The translations under genes were made by a program, and so were the position numbers. The notes under the pieces were generated by a model that made no database searches, had not been told where the DNA came from, and was given only the letters and a program-made list of their open reading frames with translations. From positions 1 through 5,315 of the forward strand of contig DASUII010000350.1 in assembly GCA_036279835.1 (NCBI GenBank): a stretch of 5,315 nt of DNA, in the 5' to 3' direction. Shown piece after piece: positions 1-5,315 of this stretch (position 1 is the first letter of the stretch; each line of letters begins with the position of its first letter). This stretch comes from GCA-003244245 sp036279835. Lineage in GTDB: Bacteria > Actinomycetota > Actinomycetes > Mycobacteriales > Pseudonocardiaceae.

Positions 1-1
1 C

Positions 2-1333
2 GGGGTGGGCGCGCTGTCCCGGGACGAGCAGCTACTCGCGATCGTGCACTCCGAACACGGCGACTCCCGGCACCCCGCGGTCCGGGTGCTCGACACCGGC
101 ACCGGTGACGCGATTGCGCAGATGTGGGACGGGCCCGGCAAGGGCTTGGAGGTGCTGGGCTTCGCCCCGGTGGCGGACGACCCCCGACTGTTGCTCAGCC
201 ACGAGCGACATGGCCGCCAAGAGCTGCTGATCTGGGACGTCAAGGCGAACACTGAGACCGAGATTGTCCTGGACCTGCCCGGCGAGGTCACTGCCGACTG
301 GTATCCCGACGGCGCCGCGCTGCTCGTCATCCATGAGCACGCCGCACGCTCCACCCTGCACCGCTACCAGCTGACCACCGGTGCGTTGACCGCATTGGAC
401 ATCCCCACCGGCACCGTCAGCAATGCGGCGGTCCGGCCGGACGGCACCGTCGAGTACGCCTGGTCCTGCGCCGCCCAGCCGCCCAGTATCCAGGCACTGG
501 ACGAAGACGGCACCCACCGCGCGCTGCTGGCTGCCCGGGGCGAGCCGGCGCCTGGCTCACAAGCCCTGGCCGACCAGTTCGTGGAAACCCCGGCCGGTGC
601 CGTGCACGCCCTGGTAGCCAGGCCGCCCGACGCCCCGGCAGGGCCGCTGCCCACCGTGTTCGCGCTGCACGGTGGCCCACACGCAGCCGACGAGGACCGC
701 TTCTCCGCAACCCGAGCGCTGTGGCTGGACGCCGGCTTCGCCGTCGTGCACGTCAACTACCGTGGCTCCACCGGCTACGGCTCGACCTGGCGCGACGCGA
801 TCGAGGGTCGACCCGGGCTGACCGAGCTGGACGACGTCGCGGCCGTGCACGACTGGGCAGTGACCAGCGGGTTCGCTGACCCGGCGAGGTGCGTGGTCGA
901 AGGTTGGTCCTGGGGCGGCTACCTGACCCTGCTCGCGGTGGGAACCCAACCGCAGCGCTGGGCTGCCGGCATCGCCGGTATCCCGGTCGCCGATTACACC
1001 GCCGCCTACGCCGATGAGATGGAGCCGCTGCGGGCTTTTGACCGCGCGCTGTTCGGCGGCTCCCCCGACGACCTGCCCGAGCTCTACCGGGAGTCCTCTC
1101 CGATCAGCTACGCGACCGAGTTGCGCGCCCCGGTGCTGCTGCTGGCCGGGGACAACGATCCGCGCTGCCCGATCCGTCAGATCGACAACTATCTTGACCG
1201 GCTCACTGAGCTGGGCAAGCCGTTCCGGAGTTACCGCTACGACGCGGGGCATGGGTCGTTGGTGGTGGCCGAGAACCTCCGGCAGGCCGCTGTCGAGGTC
1301 GCGTTCGTCCGCGACGTCCTGCGCGAAAGTTGA
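2..1333 (+). CDS. S9-family serine peptidase (prolyl oligopeptidase / acylaminoacyl-peptidase type), 5'-truncated by window edge
   Basis: The frame is open through the left edge, so the GTG at 5 is probably internal; 443 residues are visible, and S9 enzymes usually have about 600 or more. Numbering below counts that GTG as residue 1. Residues 1 to about 185 look like the last blades of a beta-propeller (repeated short strands, PDG turns). From about 190 an alpha/beta-hydrolase follows: HGGPH at 222-226 (oxyanion region), YRGSTGYG at 252-259, nucleophile motif GWSWGG with Ser302 (codon 908-910), acid Asp385 in GDNDPRCP, and His416 in DAGHG. The triad is complete, so the enzyme should be active. 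The family hydrolyses short peptides or removes blocked N-terminal residues; the propeller restricts access to the active site. No signal can be judged because the N-terminus is absent, though the family is often cytoplasmic. The ACT-GNAT gene follows after 58 bases on the same strand. Exact substrate (prolyl, acyl-aminoacyl or dipeptidyl) cannot be assigned. Confidence 0.93.
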   Translation, partial: GVGALSRDEQLLAIVHSEHGDSRHPAVRVLDTGTGDAIAQMWDGPGKGLEVLGFAPVADDPRLLLSHERHGRQELLIWDVKANTETEIVLDLPGEVTADWYPDGAALLVIHEHAARSTLHRYQLTTGALTALDIPTGTVSNAAVRPDGTVEYAWSCAAQPPSIQALDEDGTHRALLAARGEPAPGSQALADQFVETPAGAVHALVARPPDAPAGPLPTVFALHGGPHAADEDRFSATRALWLDAGFAVVHVNYRGSTGYGSTWRDAIEGRPGLTELDDVAAVHDWAVTSGFADPARCVVEGWSWGGYLTLLAVGTQPQRWAAGIAGIPVADYTAAYADEMEPLRAFDRALFGGSPDDLPELYRESSPISYATELRAPVLLLAGDNDPRCPIRQIDNYLDRLTELGKPFRSYRYDAGHGSLVVAENLRQAAVEVAFVRDVLRES

Positions 1334-1377
1334 TCGTCCGTCAACATGGGGGTAACGACAACAGCGCAAGCTGAGCC

Positions 1378-1383
1378 AGGAGG
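1378..1383 (+). promoter_or_regulatory. Ribosome binding site AGGAGG deciding a TTG start
   Basis: A perfect AGGAGG lies here. It overlaps the GTG at 1383, which therefore cannot be served by it, but stands 8 bases before the in-frame TTG at 1392, an ideal spacing. The resulting N-terminus (M-A-L-W-R-L) runs directly into the first ACT beta-strand. Confidence 0.7.
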
Positions 1384-1391
1384 TGGTCCCA

Positions 1392-2468
1392 TTGGCCCTG
1401 TGGCGGCTACACGTCGACGTGGCTGATCAACCCGGCCGGCTGGGCGCGCTCGCCGCGGCGATCGGTGGCTGCAGCGCCAACATCGTCTCCTTGCACGTGG
1501 TCGGCGAACCGGCCGAAGACGGTGCGGTGACCGACGAGCTGCTGGTCAGGCTGCCGCCGACGGTCGCGGTGCCGGCGCTAGTCGAAGCCGTCGAGTCGGC
1601 CGGGTTTCCCGTGACGGTGGTGGTGCAGGCCGACGCCCACGCGCTGGCCGACCCGGTGACCGCCGCGCTGGCGCTGGCGCATTGCGTGGCGGTCGACCCA
1701 GGCAGCGCCGACCGGGCGGTAGCGACCATGCTGCGTGCTGAGCTGACTGAAGCCGGCGCGCCACCGACCGCCCACCAGGCTGCCCATCAGGCCGACGTCG
1801 GCGTCGGCGCGAGGCGAGTGCGGCTGCGCCGCGGCTGGCCGTTCACCGCCACCGAAATTTCCCAGGCCGCGGCGCTACTCGAGCTCGCCGGAGCCTCTGA
1901 CGGCGACCGCGCCGCTGTCCGGATTGTGCCACCACGAGTCAGCGTGCAGCTGACCGACGGCGCGGAGGTGGTACTGCGGGCCGCGACGGCGGCCGACGCG
2001 CCGCTGGTCGCCGCGCTGCACGCGCGCTGCTCCCCGCACACCCGGGCGTTGCGATCCCTGTCCACCAGACCGGTGTTGACCGCGGCGGTATTGCAGCAAC
2101 TGATCGGCGCCGACGGCTCCACCAGCGTGCTCGCGATGACCACCGATGGTGGCGCGGCGGTCGGGCTGGCGAATCTGGTCGGCACCGGACCGGGCACGGC
2201 CGAGGTCGCGCTGCTGGTCGAGGACCTCTGGCAGGGTCGGGGAGTAGGAACCGCGCTGGCCCGCAACCTGGTGGAGCTGGCCCGAACCGATCAGCTCACC
2301 GAGTTCACCGCGATATCCCGAGCGGGCAACGGCGCGCTGACCCGGGTGTTACGCCGCGCCGGGTTACGACCGCGCGCCCGGTTGGAGGGCGGCGCGCTGT
2401 GCGTGCGGGCCGCGCTGCACCCGGAGGAACCCAGCCCGACCGCGCCCACCGAGGTCAGCCTGGCCTAG
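1392..2468 (+). CDS. ACT domain-GNAT N-acetyltransferase fusion protein
   Basis: The protein has 358 residues from the TTG at 1392 (361 from the GTG at 1383). Residues 1 to about 75 form an ACT domain: a strand WRLHVDV, the ligand-turn motif DQPGRLG at 12-18, a helix, then a strand ending SLHVV. ACT domains usually bind amino acids and act as allosteric sensors. A helical, Ala-rich linker follows, including a segment with GWPFTATE that recalls a conserved block I remember in actinobacterial ACT-GNAT proteins. From about residue 185 a GNAT domain begins (VVLRAAT near 193), with acetyl-CoA pyrophosphate-binding motif A QGRGVG at 281-286 inside a strand-turn-helix. The expected reaction is acetyl transfer from acetyl-CoA to an amine, lysine or amino acid, perhaps gated by amino acid binding; the substrate is unknown. 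No signal peptide or membrane segment is seen, so it should be cytoplasmic. It may be co-transcribed with the upstream peptidase. The last 15 residues are a Pro/Ala/Thr-rich tail. Confidence 0.88.
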   Translation: MALWRLHVDVADQPGRLGALAAAIGGCSANIVSLHVVGEPAEDGAVTDELLVRLPPTVAVPALVEAVESAGFPVTVVVQADAHALADPVTAALALAHCVAVDPGSADRAVATMLRAELTEAGAPPTAHQAAHQADVGVGARRVRLRRGWPFTATEISQAAALLELAGASDGDRAAVRIVPPRVSVQLTDGAEVVLRAATAADAPLVAALHARCSPHTRALRSLSTRPVLTAAVLQQLIGADGSTSVLAMTTDGGAAVGLANLVGTGPGTAEVALLVEDLWQGRGVGTALARNLVELARTDQLTEFTAISRAGNGALTRVLRRAGLRPRARLEGGALCVRAALHPEEPSPTAPTEVSLA

Positions 2469-2524
2469 CCGCGTGCTAGTGCGCGCTGACCGGCCCGACA
2501 CCGGCGAGCGACGTTGCGGCCAGT

Positions 2525-2722
2525 TTGTTGTGCAGTGCCCTGGCTCTGCCCGCCCCAGAACCAGGTATCGATGACCGGCTGGTGTTTCTCGGCGACGATC
2601 TCACCGGCCGCGCGCTGGAGGTCGTCGCGGTCCGCCTGCCGGACTGCCTACTCGTCATCCACGCGCAGGACCTGCAAGCCAAGTTCCGTCCCTACTACGA
2701 CCAGGCCAGGGAGCAGGAGTGA
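2525..2722 (+). CDS. Small toxin-like protein of a toxin-antitoxin pair, N-terminus doubtful (possibly truncated)
   Basis: The clearest coding signal starts near 2567, where codons become strongly G/C-ending. The C-terminal half reads as two beta-strands (RLVFLGDDL, ALEVVAVRL), then LLVIHAQDL and KFRPYYDQA. From memory this resembles small actinobacterial toxins partnered with CopG/BrnA-like antitoxins, which carry G-x-D-x-x-G-x-x-LEVV and an IHA-x-x-x-x-x-K(Y/F) ending; the fold would be BrnT/RelE-like. If active, such toxins usually inhibit translation, but that is inferred. The start is weak: tandem TTG codons at 2525 and 2528 without a good ribosome site, and the frame is closed by TAG at 2477-2479. 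The residues before 2525 in this frame (ASDVAAS) could match the helix that normally precedes the first strand, so roughly the first 10-20 residues of a typical toxin appear lost. The stop overlaps the antitoxin start as TGATG, implying translational coupling. It may be a degenerate, inactive toxin. Confidence 0.5.
   Translation: MLCSALALPAPEPGIDDRLVFLGDDLTGRALEVVAVRLPDCLLVIHAQDLQAKFRPYYDQAREQE
2708..2713 (+). promoter_or_regulatory. Ribosome binding site for the antitoxin gene
   Basis: AGGGAG lies 8 bases before the ATG at 2722, inside the end of the toxin-like frame. A second AGGAG at 2715-2719 is only 2 bases from that ATG, too close to serve it. This favours ATG 2722 over the GTG at 2719. 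Confidence 0.5.
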
Positions 2723-3033
2723 TGAGTGATCAGCCCACCGACGACGTCGACCTGGACCGTGAGGACCTCCGGGACCGCCACGGCAACCGTGTAACACGGG
2801 AGTATATCGAACGGGCCCTCGTCGACATCTTGGATGAGAACACCCCTGTGGCGCCGAGTAAAGTGCGTCCCGGCCGCCCGTCATTGTCGGGTGGGCGTAC
2901 TCATTCCCCACAGGTGACCTTCCGGATTCCCGATCAGCTACACCGGCAGGCTGTGGACGCTGCTGAACGAGAAGGCAAGACCGTCTCGGCCCTCGCCCGC
3001 GAAGCGTTGGAGCATTACCTGCGGCGTGGATGA
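2722..3033 (+). CDS. Ribbon-helix-helix (CopG/BrnA-like) antitoxin or transcriptional repressor
   Basis: The product has 103 residues from ATG 2722 (104 from GTG 2719). The acidic N-terminus leads to DRHGNRVTREYIERAL (18-33), a segment that recurs in actinobacterial CopG-type antitoxins. A basic linker GRPSLSG (51-57) follows. The C-terminal ribbon-helix-helix has strand QVTFRIP (64-70), helix A about 71-84 and helix B TVSALAREALEHYL (87-100). RHH proteins dimerise, insert the paired strands into the DNA major groove and commonly repress their own operon. Having the RHH domain at the C-terminus and the toxin gene first matches BrnT-BrnA arrangements, so the N-terminal half would be the toxin-binding part (inference). 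The gene overlaps the toxin-like stop and converges on the FMN reductase gene. By eye its codons (gta, aca, tat, ata-type and A/T-ending) are less GC-biased than those of its neighbours, which would fit acquisition by transfer. It could instead be a stand-alone regulator if the toxin is dead. Confidence 0.82.
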   Translation: MSDQPTDDVDLDREDLRDRHGNRVTREYIERALVDILDENTPVAPSKVRPGRPSLSGGRTHSPQVTFRIPDQLHRQAVDAAEREGKTVSALAREALEHYLRRG

Positions 3034-3067
3034 TGCTGACGTCGGCGATCGTCATCCTGACGTGCTA

Positions 3068-3670
3068 TCAGTCGTCCAGCACGCTACCTGCGCGGTAGTT
3101 TTGCGTGTCGCCGGCGCGATGGTGCAGGGCGAACTGCACCACCTGCTGCCCGATCGTGCGCAGCGTGCGGTCTACCGCCGGATTGGAGGCGACGCCGTGG
3201 TCGTCGAAACTCACCTCGGCGGAGTTCAGCGCCGCGCCCAACGGTGTGGGCCAGCCGCGTAGCGCGTGCACGATGGAGCGCAGCGCCGTCAGCGTGGTCA
3301 CCGTCGCCTGCCAGCCCAGCGCCATCGCCACGCAGCCGACCGCCCGTCCGTCCAGATAGGGGCGGGGATCCCCGCGCAGGTCCTCGACGTAGTCCAACGC
3401 GTTTTTCACCAACCCGGAGACGGTGCCGTGGTAGCCCGGCGAAACCAGCACCACCCCGTCGGCCTCCCGCAGCGCCTGCACCAGCCGGCACGCCAGCTCG
3501 CTGCGCTCGAGCACCGCCGGGTCGTAGAACGGCAGGATCAACTCCGTGCCGGTGATCGCGACGGTGTCCGCACCGGCGGCTCGGGCACCCTGAAGAACCA
3601 CGCTCAGGGCTCGCTCGGACTGTGAGTCCTCGCGCATCGAACCACCGATGCCGACCACGGTGAGCCCCAT
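3068..3670 (-). CDS. NADPH-dependent FMN reductase-like flavoprotein
   Basis: The 200-residue product has the flavodoxin-like fold of the NADPH-dependent FMN reductase family at normal family length. The first strand LTVVGIGGS leads to the phosphate-binding loop GSMREDSQSER (10-20), the usual GS-x-R-x-x-S for the FMN phosphate. The second signature is SPGYHGTVSGLVKNALDY (77-94), matching the family's SPxYHGxxxGxxKNALD flavin/pyridine-nucleotide region. The strand DGRAVGCVA (107-115) follows. The protein should bind FMN and use NAD(P)H to reduce FMN, quinones, azo dyes or metal ions in the cytoplasm; the physiological acceptor cannot be read from sequence. The ATG at 3668-3670 is supported by AGGG on the minus strand (3679-3682), 8 bases upstream. 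It lies downstream of the catalase gene on the same strand, but a strong hairpin separates the two, so it probably has its own promoter, which I could not identify. It ends tail-to-tail with the antitoxin gene. Confidence 0.9.
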   Translation of the reverse strand: MGLTVVGIGGSMREDSQSERALSVVLQGARAAGADTVAITGTELILPFYDPAVLERSELACRLVQALREADGVVLVSPGYHGTVSGLVKNALDYVEDLRGDPRPYLDGRAVGCVAMALGWQATVTTLTALRSIVHALRGWPTPLGAALNSAEVSFDDHGVASNPAVDRTLRTIGQQVVQFALHHRAGDTQNYRAGSVLDD

Positions 3671-3678
3671 GTCAGGGA

Positions 3679-3682
3679 CCCT
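3679..3682 (-). promoter_or_regulatory. Probable ribosome binding site of the FMN reductase gene
   Basis: On the minus strand AGGG stands 8 bases before the ATG at 3670. It is a short but well-spaced match. Flanking bases make AGGGTCCCT, a small palindrome that might partly mask it. Confidence 0.4.
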
Positions 3683-3702
3683 ACGGCGGGGTGCCCGCTA
3701 CC

Positions 3703-3751
3703 GAATACGCGAGGGCCCGGCACCCCCAGTGTGCCGGGCCCTCGACTATTC
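3703..3751 (-). terminator. Long inverted repeat, probable transcription terminator of the catalase gene
   Basis: Arms 3710-3723 (CGAGGGCCCGGCAC) and 3731-3744 are perfect 14-base reverse complements around a 7-base loop (CCCCAGT). After a 2-base mismatch on each side, GAATA (3703-3707) and TATTC (3747-3751) pair again, giving 19 paired positions. It lies 58 bases after the catalase stop (3809). There is no long T-run, as is common for actinobacterial terminators. The near-symmetry means it could act in both directions. Its inner edge lies only 33 bases before the FMN reductase start, so it could also affect that gene's 5' region. Confidence 0.75.
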
Positions 3752-3752
3752 C

Positions 3753-3777
3753 CCTCGGTCAAGCTTTGGCCCCGAGG
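3753..3777 (-). repeat. Small imperfect inverted repeat beside the main terminator hairpin
   Basis: CCTCGG (3753-3758) and CCGAGG (3772-3777) can pair, with a further CAA/TTG pairing (3760-3762 with 3766-3768) inside. On the minus strand it comes just before the main hairpin after the catalase stop, so it may be a weaker first part of a tandem terminator. Short GC-rich repeats are common in such DNA, so it may be chance. Confidence 0.3.
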
Positions 3778-3808
3778 TCAGGCTTCCGCCCCCGGTCAGG
3801 CTCTCCAG

Positions 3809-5315
3809 TCAGGCCTTGGCCTGCGCGCCGGAGCGCGCTGGGTTGGCTTGCTTGGCAGCCTTGGGATCGCGTTCGGACTGCTTGGCGCGCACGCCCTGCT
3901 CGATCCGGTCACCCAGGCCCTTGTCAACGTTGCGCCAGTACTCGAAGGCCCGTTGCAGGACCGGCTCGGTCACGGCGTTGAGCAGGTGGCCGACGACATT
4001 GTCCACCAGCCGCCCGCGGGCCGCGTCGTCGAGTACCTCACGGACCAACGTGCCGGCCTGGCCCCAGTCGCTGTCCTCAGCGTGCAGGGTGTAGGCCGCG
4101 TGCACCATGTCCCCGCTGGTCTGCCACCCCGCAGACTCGCCGTACCGGGCGCCGTCGGCCTTTGGACCGCCCTTGGAGTTCGGCGCGTACACCGGGTCCG
4201 ACACGTTCTGGTACCGCATCGCACCGTCCTTGCTGTAACTGTGCACCGGCGACTGCGGAGCGTTCACCGGCAACTGTTGGTAGTTCGCGCCGATGCGGTG
4301 CCGGTGCGCGTCGGCGTAGGCGAACAACCGACCCAGCAGCATCTTGTCCGGGCTCGGGCCGATTCCCGGTACAAGATTGTTGGGCTGGAAAGCGGCCTGT
4401 TCCATCTCGGTGTGGTAGTCGGTGGGGTTGCGGTCCAGCGTCATCTTCCCGACCTCGATGAGCGGGTAGTCGCTGTGCGGCCACACCTTGGTCAGGTCGA
4501 ACGGGTTGAACCGGTAGGTCTTGGCATCATCGAACGGCATGATCTGCATCTTGAGCGTCCAGCTCGGGTACTCGCCGGCGGCGATGTGCTCATACAGGTC
4601 ACGATGGTGGTAGTCGGTATCGATCGAGGCCATCTGGTCGGCTTCATCCTGGGTGAAGAACTCGATACCCTGGTCGGTCAGGAAGTGATATTTCACCCAG
4701 AACTTCTCGCCGGCAGCGTTGACCCACATGTAGGTGTGGCTGGAGTAGCCGTTCATGTGCCGCCAGCTGCGCGGAATACCCCGGTCACCCATTAACCAGG
4801 TCACCTGGTGCGCTGACTCCGGGGACAGCGACCAGAAGTCCCACTGCATGTCGTGGTCACGCAGGTTGTTGTCCGCGCGGCGCTTCTGCGAACGGATGAA
4901 GTGCTGGAACTTCATCGGGTCGCGGATGAAGAAGACCGGCGTGTTGTTGCCGACCATGTCGTAGTTGCCCTCGGTGGTGTAGAACTTCAGCGCGAAGCCG
5001 CGAGGGTCGCGCCAGGTGTCGGGGCTGCCACGCTCGCCGGCCACTGTGGAGAACCGGGCCAGCATGTCGGTCTTGGTACCCGGCTGGAACACCGCGGCCT
5101 TGGTGTAGGCACTGACATCATTGGTCACCTCGAACCGACCGAACGCGCCGCCGCCCTTGGCATGCGGCTGGCGCTCCGGCACGCGTTCGCGGTTGAACTG
5201 CGCCATCTGCTCGATGAGGTAATGATCCTGGAGCAGGATCGGTCCATCCGGACCGACGGTGAGCGAGTGCTCATCACTCGCGACCGGGATCCCGGCATCC
5301 GTCGTCGTCGGCTTG
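3809..5315 (-). CDS. katA: Monofunctional haem catalase (small-subunit, KatA-type), N-terminus beyond the window
   Basis: It converts hydrogen peroxide to water and oxygen using haem b in the cytoplasm. The frame stays open to the right edge: before the internal Met at 5206, 36 more residues read in frame, including SDEHSLTVGPDGPILLQDHY, a typical catalase N-terminal block, so the true start is a few residues outside. About 501 residues are visible, near the usual length of about 480-510 for small-subunit catalases; no C-terminal flavodoxin-like domain is present. The distal histidine is in RQPHAKGGGAFG (codon 5162-5164), the active-site asparagine in GNNTPVFFIRD (4943-4945), and the proximal haem-ligand tyrosine in RLFAYADAHRHR (4316-4318); spacing between them equals that in animal catalases. 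Everything needed for activity is intact. Small-subunit catalases often bind NADPH. The C-terminus is a charged, Lys/Ala-rich tail. A hairpin after the stop probably ends the transcript. The symbol is given by family; katE could equally be used. Confidence 0.97.
   Translation of the reverse strand, partial: KPTTTDAGIPVASDEHSLTVGPDGPILLQDHYLIEQMAQFNRERVPERQPHAKGGGAFGRFEVTNDVSAYTKAAVFQPGTKTDMLARFSTVAGERGSPDTWRDPRGFALKFYTTEGNYDMVGNNTPVFFIRDPMKFQHFIRSQKRRADNNLRDHDMQWDFWSLSPESAHQVTWLMGDRGIPRSWRHMNGYSSHTYMWVNAAGEKFWVKYHFLTDQGIEFFTQDEADQMASIDTDYHHRDLYEHIAAGEYPSWTLKMQIMPFDDAKTYRFNPFDLTKVWPHSDYPLIEVGKMTLDRNPTDYHTEMEQAAFQPNNLVPGIGPSPDKMLLGRLFAYADAHRHRIGANYQQLPVNAPQSPVHSYSKDGAMRYQNVSDPVYAPNSKGGPKADGARYGESAGWQTSGDMVHAAYTLHAEDSDWGQAGTLVREVLDDAARGRLVDNVVGHLLNAVTEPVLQRAFEYWRNVDKGLGDRIEQGVRAKQSERDPKAAKQANPARSGAQAKA

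Noticed and set aside
557..1369. Minus-strand open frame (270 codons) opposite the S9 peptidase
   Set aside because: It is antisense to conserved peptidase motifs, and its product has no family likeness; it is explained by codon bias.
1787..2266. Minus-strand open frame (159 codons) opposite the GNAT domain
   Set aside because: Low-complexity Ser/Ala/Thr/Pro composition typical of a shadow of a GC-rich gene.
2465..2479. Inverted repeat CTAGC-CGCGT-GCTAG at the end of the ACT-GNAT gene
   Set aside because: The stem is only 5 pairs and overlaps the stop codon; no T-run follows. Too weak to call a terminator.
3037..3054. TGACG / CGTCA inverted repeat between the convergent antitoxin and FMN reductase genes
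   Set aside because: A 5-pair stem with an 8-base loop is expected often by chance; no convincing bidirectional terminator is seen in this 34-base gap.
2648..3055. Minus-strand open frame (135 codons) across the antitoxin gene
   Set aside because: The plus-strand frame has a clear RHH domain; the minus-strand product is Gly/Arg/Pro-rich without motifs.
3685..3710. Possible promoter -10 (TATTCG or TAGCGG on the minus strand) before the FMN reductase gene
   Set aside because: Neither matches the TANNNT pattern well and no -35 partner is apparent, and the region is shared with the terminator arm.
3731..4795. Long plus-strand open frame (354 codons) opposite the catalase gene
   Set aside because: It lies antisense to an unmistakable catalase with intact active site; its translation is Val/Arg/His-rich with no recognisable domain, as expected from mirrored GC-rich codons.

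Overview
The window is very GC-rich, with strongly G/C-ending codons, GTG/TTG starts and protein families typical of actinomycetes. A mycobacterial or pseudonocardial-type genome is the best guess from protein style, but nothing here fixes the genus. Coding density is high. Genes are on the plus strand in the left 3 kb and on the minus strand in the right 2.3 kb.

Left part, plus strand: the C-terminal three quarters of an S9-family serine peptidase (prolyl oligopeptidase/acylaminoacyl-peptidase type), cut by the left edge. After 58 bases comes a two-module protein with an N-terminal ACT domain and a C-terminal GNAT acetyltransferase domain. Its most likely start is a TTG placed correctly behind an AGGAGG. 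The two genes could share a transcript, giving a possible link between peptide breakdown and amino-acid-responsive acetylation, which is inference only.

Middle, plus strand (about 2480-3033): a small toxin-antitoxin-like pair. The first reading frame is a short toxin-like protein whose N-terminus looks missing or eroded. The second, overlapping it by TGATG, is a ribbon-helix-helix antitoxin/repressor with its DNA-binding fold at the C-terminus, as in BrnA-type antitoxins. This is the only accessory-looking part of the window.

Right part, minus strand: a monofunctional haem catalase whose N-terminus lies beyond the right edge, then a long near-perfect inverted repeat that probably ends its transcript, then an NADPH-dependent FMN reductase-like flavoprotein that converges on the antitoxin with 34 bases between stops. 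Both minus-strand genes fit redox or peroxide handling.

No tRNA, rRNA, CRISPR array, insertion sequence or attachment site was recognised. No intergenic stretch exceeds 300 bases. I do not see strong evidence for an entirely new system; the toxin-antitoxin remnant and the ACT-GNAT fusion most deserve follow-up.
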